5,012 bases of DNA from assembly GCA_903912795.1 (NCBI GenBank), contig CAIWIS010000342.1:1-5012 (forward strand), in the 5' to 3' direction. The position numbers and the translations under genes were made by a program. This DNA comes from an uncultured Bacteroidales bacterium (GTDB taxonomy: Bacteria; Bacteroidota; Bacteroidia; Bacteroidales; Paludibacteraceae). How positions within the stretch are numbered: position 1 is the first letter of the stretch; each line of letters begins with the position of its first letter. Positions 1-5,012 of the stretch are shown here, piece after piece. The notes beneath the pieces were generated by a model. It saw nothing but the letters and a program-made list of their open reading frames with translations, had not been told where the DNA came from and made no database searches.

Positions 1-627
1 ATAGACAAACAAATATTTTTGCTAATAAACAGCTTACATTCGGCGTATTTCGATGCCTTTATGTATACCATCAGCAAAGTTCCTGTTTGGATTCCATTTT
101 ATATATCTGTAGTTTATGTATTGCTAAAAACCTATGGTAAAAAAGGACTATGGATAGTACTGGTTTTAATTCTAAGCGTTGTAATGTCGGATCAAATATC
201 AGTGTTCATAAAAGAAACAGTACAACGTCTACGACCATCGCACGACGAGAGTTTAGCGAATTTCATTCATTTGGTAAATAACAGAAAAGCTGGCTTATAT
301 GGCTTTGTGTCATCGCATGCAACAAATACAGTAGGCTTTGCGATATTAAGTTCATTGATAATCCGCAATAAACTTTATAGTATCTCAGTTTTACTTTGGG
401 CTTCAATAGTTTGTTATTCACGCATTTACCTTGGCGTACACTTCCCGCTTGACATTATTGGAGGCGCCCTACTGGGAACTATTATTGCGGTTTTTCTTTA
501 TTCTGTTTACTCACAAACATTTCTGAAAAAATACAAACATCTTGAGATTGAAAACCCGAAAATTCCAATTATTACCTTAAGTGTTATTGGTTTATCAATC
601 CTTATTTTCTCATTACTAGACAAATAA
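1..627 (+). CDS. PAP2-family membrane phosphatase, 5' end cut by the window edge
   Basis: Type 2 phosphatidic acid phosphatase, an integral membrane enzyme that removes phosphate from lipid phosphates or pyrophosphates. All three catalytic signatures are visible: KX6RP as KETVQRLRP (211-237), the second motif as SSH (310-318) in place of the usual PSGH, and SRX5HX3D from S at 418 to D at 453. The two catalytic-type histidines are at 316-318 and 439-441. About five to six hydrophobic segments fit the family, including a final one just before the TAA stop. The frame is open from base 1 and reads IDKQIFLLINSLH, which matches the usual N-terminal region of Bacteroidota homologues (LDxxLFLxINxLH). 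The TTG at position 19 is therefore not the start, and probably only about ten residues are missing. The gene converges on hisF. The substrate cannot be read from the sequence: undecaprenyl pyrophosphate, phosphatidylglycerol phosphate and lipid A phosphate are all possible. Confidence 0.9.
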   Translation: MDKQIFLLINSLHSAYFDAFMYTISKVPVWIPFYISVVYVLLKTYGKKGLWIVLVLILSVVMSDQISVFIKETVQRLRPSHDESLANFIHLVNNRKAGLYGFVSSHATNTVGFAILSSLIIRNKLYSISVLLWASIVCYSRIYLGVHFPLDIIGGALLGTIIAVFLYSVYSQTFLKKYKHLEIENPKIPIITLSVIGLSILIFSLLDK

Positions 628-633
628 AAAACC

Positions 634-667
634 AAAAAAAGTAGTTCATTTTAAAGTAATTAACTGC
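634..667 (-). terminator. Candidate intrinsic terminator for hisF
   Basis: It lies in the 43-base gap between two convergent genes. Read on the minus strand, AGTT pairs with AACT, an inner ATT pairs with AAT across one mismatch, and the hairpin is followed at once by seven T (plus-strand A at 634-640). The stem is short and AT-rich, so it would be weak. On the plus strand the outer stem extends to GTAGTT/AACTGC with one G-U pair, but only a poor T-tract follows. It therefore suits hisF better than the PAP2 gene. Confidence 0.4.
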
Positions 668-670
668 AAT

Positions 671-1426
671 TTAAATTCTTACCTCAACCCCTTGTTCTTT
701 TAAAAACGATTTAAGTTCAGGTATACCGATTTCTTTATAATGAAAAATACTGGCAGCCAATGCTGCATCGGCTTTACCTTGATCAAAAACGGTGATAAAA
801 TGCTCCATTGTTCCTGCGCCACCACTTGCAATGACAGGTACATTTACAGCTTCGGACACTGCGCGTGTAATATCTAGCGCAAATCCATCTTTTGTTCCAT
901 CGTTGTTCATCGAAGTTAGTAATATTTCGCCAGCTCCAAGTGCTACTGCTTGTTTTGCCCATTCCACAGTTTTAATGTCGGTAGGGACTCGTCCACCATT
1001 CAAAAAAACAAACCACTCGCCATCAATACATTTTGTATCAATAGCTAACACCACACATTGACTTCCAAACTGACTGGCCAATTCACTTATTAATTGTGGA
1101 TTGCGAACTGCCGAAGTATTTACCGAAATTTTATCGGCACCACAAGCTAGTAATACCGACACATCTTCTACACTCGATATCCCTCCACCTACTGTAAAAG
1201 GTATATTAATATGTTTTGCAATGCGCGTAACCAATTCCGACAAAGTTTTACGCTTTTCGTTGGTGGCCGTTATATCCAAAAACACAAGTTCGTCGGCACC
1301 CATTTGAGCATACAAAGCACCCAACTCTACAGGATCGCCCACATCAGTTATATTCAAAAAATTGATTCCTTTTACCGTTTTGCCATCTTTTATATCCAGG
1401 CATGGAATAATTCGTTTTGCTAACAC
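671..1426 (-). CDS. hisF: Imidazole glycerol phosphate synthase, cyclase subunit HisF
   Basis: HisF is the (beta/alpha)8-barrel cyclase of histidine biosynthesis. With ammonia from the glutaminase HisH it converts PRFAR to imidazole glycerol phosphate and AICAR, in the cytoplasm. The 251-residue length is normal. The N-terminus MLAKRIIPCLDIKDG is canonical. The general acid/base pair Asp11 and Asp130 is present, as are the ammonia-gate residues Arg5, Glu46, Lys99 and Glu167. Phosphate-binding segments are visible as VGGGI (79-83), TSMNNDGT (171-178) and SGGAG (201-205). These features argue for a true HisF and not a WbuZ-like paralogue. The start is GTG: an in-frame stop lies at 1445-1447, no ATG lies between, and the next internal Met (42) would remove the catalytic Asp11. 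It sits 47 bases after mtaB on the same strand with no clear promoter, so cotranscription is likely. No hisH, hisA or hisI is in the window. Confidence 0.96.
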   Translation of the reverse strand: MLAKRIIPCLDIKDGKTVKGINFLNITDVGDPVELGALYAQMGADELVFLDITATNEKRKTLSELVTRIAKHINIPFTVGGGISSVEDVSVLLACGADKISVNTSAVRNPQLISELASQFGSQCVVLAIDTKCIDGEWFVFLNGGRVPTDIKTVEWAKQAVALGAGEILLTSMNNDGTKDGFALDITRAVSEAVNVPVIASGGAGTMEHFITVFDQGKADAALAASIFHYKEIGIPELKSFLKEQGVEVRI

Positions 1427-1435
1427 CTTAAGTAC

Positions 1436-1454
1436 AATTATGAATTATGAATTA
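1436..1454. repeat. Short 7-bp tandem repeat in the mtaB-hisF spacer
   Basis: The unit AATTATG occurs twice in full plus five bases of a third copy, about 2.7 units. It starts 10 bases upstream of the hisF GTG. It is AT-rich and carries the in-frame stop that fixes the hisF start. The function is unknown. It may be a small slippage-derived repeat, or an unstructured AT-rich leader that helps translation initiation. Confidence 0.6.
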
Positions 1455-1473
1455 ATTGATATATAGTTATACG

Positions 1474-2790
1474 CTATTGAATCAGTACAGTTAATGCTGA
1501 CTTTTCTTCGTTCCAGTCACCAAGTTGCACCATTTCAACAGTATTCACTTTTGATTTATCATAAAGCCGTTCAACTTTAATATAATTATTGGTAAATCCT
1601 ACCAACTTATCACCTTGCTGTCGGCTTTCCCAAAGCACTGGATAAGTTTTCAAAATATGCGATTCGTAAAATTTTTGAATCTTTTCATCCGAAAGTAAAT
1701 GCAATATCTCACTCCGTTTTTTGCGCTCAGAAATAGGCGTATTTTGCTCAATGTCAAGCATTTTTGTACCTGCACGTTCGGAATATGTAAAAACATGCAG
1801 CTGCGAAATATCCAAGGTATCGATAAACTCGCAGCTAGCCTCAAACAATTCTGCAGTTTCGCCACGTACGCCCACTATTACATCCACACCTATAAATGCA
1901 TGTGGCATTAACGATTTAATTTTCTGAACTTTATTTTCAAAAAGTTCCCGTTTGTATTTTCGTTTCATCAGTTGCAAAACCTCATTTGTACCTGATTGCA
2001 ATGGTATATGAAAATGTGGCATAATCTTTTTGCTATTAACCACAAAATCAATCAGTTCATCCGTAAGTAAGTTTGGCTCAATCGACGAAATTCGGAATCG
2101 AACATCACTATCAATAGCATCAAAAGCCTTAACCAAGTCTAAAAAACTTTCGCCATTACTTTTTCCAAAATCACCAATATTTACACCAGTCAACACTATT
2201 TCCTTAGCACCCGCATGTATTGCTTCCCATGCTTTTTCGATAGTTTGCTCAATACTAGCACTTCTACTAGCTCCACGAGCAAAAGGAATAGTACAATACG
2301 TACAATAATAATCGCAACCATCCTGAACTTTCAAAAAATAACGCGTACGATCATCGCGTGAACACGAAGGGGTAAATTCCTTTATTTTATTAATTTTGGT
2401 AGTATGGAATGAAGCTGGTTTATCTGTGTCAATATTTCGAATATAGTCCAGTATACTAAACTTTTCGTTGGCGCCCAACACTAAATCAACTCCTTCAATT
2501 TTCGAAATCTCTTCGGGTTTCAATTGTGCATAACATCCTGTAACAACCATTATAGCATTAGGATGTTGTCGGTTAAGTTTTGAAATAGCCTGACGGCATT
2601 TGCGATCGGCTGTATCGGTCACCGAACAAGTATTAATAACACACACATCAGCCGATTCACCTGCACGCGCTTTTACGAAACCCTCATCGGTCATTTTTTT
2701 ACCAATAGCAGATGTTTCGGCAAAGTTCAACTTACATCCCAAGGTATGAAATGCTACTTTTTTATTGTGAAATACAGAATTATCAATCAT
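1474..2790 (-). CDS. mtaB: tRNA (t6A37) methylthiotransferase MtaB, radical SAM enzyme
   Basis: MtaB adds a methylthio group to C2 of N6-threonylcarbamoyladenosine at tRNA position 37, giving ms2t6A in tRNAs that read ANN codons. The 438 residues follow the family layout. The N-terminal methylthiotransferase domain supplies cluster cysteines Cys19 (HTLGCKLN), Cys55 (INTCSVTDTADRKCRQ) and Cys86 (VTGCYAQLKPEE). The radical SAM domain carries CX3CX2C as Cys159, Cys163 and Cys166 (DGCDYYCTYCTIPFARG). A TRAM-like C-terminal segment contains LVGFTNNYIKV. The TLGCKLN and DRKCRQ variants point to MtaB and not to MiaB or RimO. The ATG at 2790 gives the expected short N-terminus before the first cluster motif. 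It follows the oxidoreductase terminator and has a good -7 box about 26 bases upstream, so it likely starts its own unit, with hisF downstream. Confidence 0.95.
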   Translation of the reverse strand: MIDNSVFHNKKVAFHTLGCKLNFAETSAIGKKMTDEGFVKARAGESADVCVINTCSVTDTADRKCRQAISKLNRQHPNAIMVVTGCYAQLKPEEISKIEGVDLVLGANEKFSILDYIRNIDTDKPASFHTTKINKIKEFTPSCSRDDRTRYFLKVQDGCDYYCTYCTIPFARGASRSASIEQTIEKAWEAIHAGAKEIVLTGVNIGDFGKSNGESFLDLVKAFDAIDSDVRFRISSIEPNLLTDELIDFVVNSKKIMPHFHIPLQSGTNEVLQLMKRKYKRELFENKVQKIKSLMPHAFIGVDVIVGVRGETAELFEASCEFIDTLDISQLHVFTYSERAGTKMLDIEQNTPISERKKRSEILHLLSDEKIQKFYESHILKTYPVLWESRQQGDKLVGFTNNYIKVERLYDKSKVNTVEMVQLGDWNEEKSALTVLIQ

Positions 2791-2815
2791 TTTAGTTTAT
2801 AGAAAAAAGAAAGTA

Positions 2816-2851
2816 CAAAGGTAATAAAAAATTGAGAGCCTTTAAAACAAA
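2816..2851 (-). promoter_or_regulatory. Likely Bacteroidota-type promoter of mtaB
   Basis: On the minus strand TACCTTTG (2816-2823) matches the Bacteroidota primary sigma -7 consensus TAnnTTTG exactly. A TTTG that could serve as the -33 element lies at 2848-2851, inside the T-tract of the preceding terminator. The spacer is 24 bases, somewhat longer than usual, so the -33 assignment is weaker than the -7 box. Transcription would start near 2809, leaving a leader of about 20 bases before the mtaB ATG. Confidence 0.5.
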
Positions 2852-2884
2852 AAAAGCCTGCTACAAATACTGAAGCAAGCTTTT
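2844..2884 (-). terminator. Intrinsic terminator of the 2-oxoacid oxidoreductase operon
   Basis: Read on the minus strand, AAAAGCTTGCT (2874-2884) pairs with AGCAGGCTTTT (2852-2862). The stem is 11 bp with one G-U pair and an 11-base loop. It runs into a T-rich tract of seven T, then G and four T (to 2844). The hairpin begins 17 bases after the gamma-subunit stop codon, the expected place for an operon end. Confidence 0.8.
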
Positions 2885-2901
2885 CATTTTCAATAAAATA
2901 G

Positions 2902-3447
2902 TTAATTAATCTTTTTGATTAAGTCCATTCCAATATGCAATGCTTTTTCGTTAGAGCTCAATAAATGGTGATGCCTTTCGGGTAATGATTTTTTAAGACC
3001 TTTTAGTACATTGGCCACTTCAACAATAGGTCGAACTTTAAGATATCCTCCTAAAATAATCATATTCATAGTTTTAACAACATTGTTAGCATACGAATAT
3101 TCGGTTGCATCAATTCTGTATATGTTTATATCCGTTCTAGTAGGGAATTTATGAAATCCATTTCCATCAAAAATCAATATACCACCAGGTTTAATTTTAC
3201 TCTCAAATTTTTCGAGCGATGGTTGATTTAAAATTATGGCTGTGTCGTAATTATTCAATACTGGTGAGCTTACACGCTCATCGCTTAAAATTACGGTTAC
3301 ATTAGCTGTACCTCCTCGTTGCTCAGGACCATACGAAGGCAGCCAACTTACTTCTTGCCCTTGCATTAAACCCGAATATGCTAAAATTTTCCCCATTGAA
3401 AGTACGCCTTGACCTCCAAAACCGGCAATTATTAATTCTTCTGTCAT
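2902..3447 (-). CDS. 2-oxoacid:ferredoxin oxidoreductase, gamma subunit
   Basis: This is the gamma subunit (KorC/VorC/PorG type) of a multi-subunit ferredoxin-dependent 2-oxoacid oxidoreductase. In the family this domain takes part in subunit assembly and CoA-dependent catalysis. The 181 residues are the usual length. Signatures visible are the N-terminal IIAGFGGQGV (6-15), SYGPEQRGGTANV (38-50), SSPVL (60-64) and NMIILGG (128-134), all typical of the POR gamma domain. The late segment KKSLPERHHHL resembles the VorB-associated gamma subunits of Bacteroidota. The ATG at 3447 places the glycine-rich motif right at the N-terminus, as expected. It is the last gene of the operon, 10 bases after the beta gene, and an intrinsic terminator follows. 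Kor versus Vor naming depends on substrate, which the sequence does not decide, so no symbol is given. Confidence 0.92.
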   Translation of the reverse strand: MTEELIIAGFGGQGVLSMGKILAYSGLMQGQEVSWLPSYGPEQRGGTANVTVILSDERVSSPVLNNYDTAIILNQPSLEKFESKIKPGGILIFDGNGFHKFPTRTDINIYRIDATEYSYANNVVKTMNMIILGGYLKVRPIVEVANVLKGLKKSLPERHHHLLSSNEKALHIGMDLIKKIN

Positions 3448-3457
3448 TGTAATTGAT

Positions 3458-4219
3458 TTACTCGTTTTTTAAATCACCCATTGGGTATGCAGGAAACATA
3501 TTTTCAACCATCCAATCGTTTGAGTCAGCAGGTGTCATTTTCCAACCCGAACTACAAGTCGAAACAACTTCAACTATGGAAGTTCCCTTATTATTCATCG
3601 AATTTTCGAAAGCCAATTGAATTGCTTTTTTCGTTTTACGAACAGCAGCCACTGTATGTACAGCATGACGAGCAGCATAACAAACGCCATCGAGCTGTGC
3701 TAATAATTTAGTAATATCCAATGGATTACCTGCTAAAGGAACTGTACGTCCAGCTGGTGAAGTGGATGACTTCATGCCTATCAAAGTAGTTGGAGCCATT
3801 TGCCCCCCAGTCATACCATAAATTCCATTATTAATAAAAATTATAGCAATATTCTCACCACGGTTACAAGCATGAATTGTTTCGGCAGTACCAATGGCAG
3901 CAAGGTCACCGTCGCCTTGATATGTAAAAACCAATCTATCAGGCAATAAGCGCTTTACAGCTGTAGCCAACGCAGGTGCGCGACCATGAGCAGCTTGTTG
4001 CCAATCAATATCGAGGTATTTATATGCAAACACAGCACAACCTACAGGTGCAATAGCTATTGTTTTTTCTTGCATATTCATTTCGGAAATTACTTCGCCT
4101 ATAAGCTTATGCACTACACCATGACTACATCCCGGACAATAATGCATGGGTGTATCATTCATTACTTTGGTTTTTTCATAAACCAAATTGGCAGGATTTA
4201 TAATATCAGCAATATTCAT
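3458..4219 (-). CDS. 2-oxoacid:ferredoxin oxidoreductase, beta subunit (TPP-binding)
   Basis: The catalytic thiamine pyrophosphate subunit (KorB/PorB type) decarboxylates the 2-oxoacid and passes electrons to ferredoxin through a bound 4Fe-4S cluster. In the 253 residues, CPGC (Cys28, Cys31), Cys61 in VGCAVF and Cys222 in VSTCSSG are the likely four cluster ligands; their spacing resembles that of archaeal two-subunit enzymes. The TPP/Mg motif runs from GDGD (102-105) to NN (130-131), followed by IYGMTGGQMAPTT (133-145). HGRAPA (78-83) is also conserved. The start lies two bases after the alpha stop codon, which implies translational coupling. The gamma gene follows after 10 bases. The beta sequence alone does not tell 2-oxoglutarate from branched-chain 2-oxoacid use. 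Confidence 0.94.
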   Translation of the reverse strand: MNIADIINPANLVYEKTKVMNDTPMHYCPGCSHGVVHKLIGEVISEMNMQEKTIAIAPVGCAVFAYKYLDIDWQQAAHGRAPALATAVKRLLPDRLVFTYQGDGDLAAIGTAETIHACNRGENIAIIFINNGIYGMTGGQMAPTTLIGMKSSTSPAGRTVPLAGNPLDITKLLAQLDGVCYAARHAVHTVAAVRKTKKAIQLAFENSMNNKGTSIVEVVSTCSSGWKMTPADSNDWMVENMFPAYPMGDLKNE

Positions 4220-4221
4220 TT

Positions 4222-5012
4222 TTATTTTATTAACTTCGTTTTTAATGCTTCAAGAACTTCATTTGGCGAAGGCACTATCCCTCCCATTCTTCCATAAAAT
4301 TCAACAGGAACTCGGCCATTTACAGCCAATCGAATATCTTCAACCATTTGTCCGGCATTCATTTCAATCGATAGCATTCCTTTAACTTTTTCGGCATATT
4401 GTTTTAATACTTGAGTTGGAAACGGAAAAAGTGTAATAGGGCGAATTAAACCCACTTTGATACCTTCCATCCGTGCCAATTCTACGGTTTTTTGACAAAT
4501 ACGAGCACTTATCCCAAAAGCTACCAACAAATAATCCGCATCTTCGCAATTAATTTCTTCAAAAATAACTTCATTCTTCTCTATTTCACGATATCGACCT
4601 TGAAGTGTATTATTAAGCTCTTCCATTTCGTATGCCTCCAAACGCAACGAATTGATAATATTGGGACCACGATCAGCTGATTTTCCGAGTGTGGCCCAAG
4701 GTGTATTTTTCTTTATTTCTTCTTCTGTCCAACGTGGTTTATAGGGTGGCAAAACCACTTTCTCCATCATTTGGCCTATAATACCATCCACCAGCACCAT
4801 GGCAGGTGTACGATATTTAAAGGCTAGTTCAAATGCCATAACTGTATGGTCAGCCATTTCCTGAACCGACGCTGGAGCAAGCGTAATTACTTTATAATCG
4901 CCATGTCCACCACCTTTTACTGTTTGAAAATAGTCGGCCTGACTTGGTTGAATTGTGCCTAATCCTGGACCACCACGCATAACATTTACAACAACACAGG
5001 GTAATTCAGCAG
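4222..5012 (-). CDS. vorB: 2-oxoacid:ferredoxin oxidoreductase, alpha subunit (VorB-like), 5' end cut by the window edge
   Basis: Alpha subunit carrying the pyrimidine-binding and CoA-related domains of a ferredoxin-dependent 2-oxoacid oxidoreductase. The frame stays open to base 5012, and upstream of the Met at 4980 it reads AELPCVVVNV, the usual family sequence before RGGPGLGT (4954-4977). That Met is therefore internal and the gene continues right of the window. About 263 residues are present; family members are near 360, so roughly 95-100 N-terminal residues are missing. Other signatures are GTIQPSQADYF, GGGHGDY (4894-4914), DGIIGQMMEK, the domain II segment GLIRPITLFPFP and the later EMNAGQM. 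The RGGPGLGTIQPSQADYF pattern fits proteins annotated as 3-methyl-2-oxobutanoate dehydrogenase VorB, although KorA-type enzymes for 2-oxoglutarate are close relatives. A small ferredoxin-like delta subunit may be encoded just upstream, outside the window. Confidence 0.9.
   Translation of the reverse strand, partial: AELPCVVVNVMRGGPGLGTIQPSQADYFQTVKGGGHGDYKVITLAPASVQEMADHTVMAFELAFKYRTPAMVLVDGIIGQMMEKVVLPPYKPRWTEEEIKKNTPWATLGKSADRGPNIINSLRLEAYEMEELNNTLQGRYREIEKNEVIFEEINCEDADYLLVAFGISARICQKTVELARMEGIKVGLIRPITLFPFPTQVLKQYAEKVKGMLSIEMNAGQMVEDIRLAVNGRVPVEFYGRMGGIVPSPNEVLEALKTKLIK

Noticed and set aside
19..21. TTG as the start codon of the PAP2 gene
   Set aside because: The frame is open to base 1 and the upstream residues match the family N-terminus, so the gene begins left of the window.
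792..1307. Plus-strand open frames of 68-89 codons opposite hisF
   Set aside because: They lie wholly antisense to a clearly conserved gene and show no recognisable motif; they reflect the codon pattern of hisF.
671..1426. HisF-like paralogue (WbuZ type, surface sugar synthesis)
   Set aside because: The canonical N-terminus and the full set Asp11, Asp130, Arg5, Glu46, Lys99 and Glu167 fit genuine HisF, and no sugar-biosynthesis genes are nearby.
1427..1473. Independent promoter for hisF
   Set aside because: No TAnnTTTG box is present in the spacer or the end of mtaB; the AT-rich repeat alone is not evidence of a promoter.
1650..2308. Open frames of 68-92 codons overlapping mtaB on both strands
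   Set aside because: All are inside the well-supported mtaB frame, show no recognisable domain, and have no start-site context of their own.
3481..4680. Plus-strand open frames of 62-103 codons opposite the beta and alpha subunit genes
   Set aside because: They are antisense to conserved coding sequence and look like composition-driven shadows.
4978..4980. ATG as the start of the alpha subunit
   Set aside because: The conserved sequence before RGGPGLGT continues upstream of this Met to the window edge, so it is an internal residue.

Overview
The window looks like an ordinary, gene-dense piece of chromosome from an anaerobic member of the Bacteroidota, probably near Bacteroidales or Marinilabiliales. 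This placement is inferred from four things: the DNA is AT-rich; starts have A/T-rich leaders without Shine-Dalgarno sequences; there is a TAnnTTTG-type -7 promoter box; and the MtaB, HisF and 2-oxoacid:ferredoxin oxidoreductase proteins resemble Bacteroidota versions. Ferredoxin-linked 2-oxoacid oxidation points to anaerobic or fermentative metabolism. I see no mobile element, CRISPR array, tRNA or rRNA.

Layout, left to right. Positions 1-627 (+) hold the 3' part of a PAP2-family membrane phosphatase gene whose true start lies left of the window. It converges on hisF (671-1426, -) across a 43-base gap that contains a weak hairpin with a T-tract, suited to ending hisF transcription. Upstream of hisF on the same strand is mtaB (1474-2790, -), a tRNA methylthiotransferase gene. 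The 47-base mtaB-hisF spacer carries a short 7-bp tandem repeat and no obvious promoter, so hisF is probably cotranscribed from the mtaB promoter. The 111-base gap 2791-2901 holds an intrinsic terminator for the operon to its right, followed by a likely mtaB promoter. Positions 2902-5012 (-) are a tight three-gene operon for a 2-oxoacid:ferredoxin oxidoreductase. In transcription order it encodes alpha (VorB-like, cut by the right edge), beta (thiamine pyrophosphate and 4Fe-4S) and gamma.

The three oxidoreductase subunits form one enzyme that converts a 2-oxoacid (branched-chain 2-oxoacid or 2-oxoglutarate) plus CoA to an acyl-CoA, CO2 and reduced ferredoxin. The other genes are unrelated housekeeping functions: wobble-adjacent tRNA modification, histidine biosynthesis, and lipid or undecaprenyl phosphate metabolism. 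No gene-free stretch exceeds 111 bases. I found no convincing sign of an undescribed system. The most notable points are the hisF separated from other his genes, its forced GTG start, and the compact terminator/promoter junction before mtaB.
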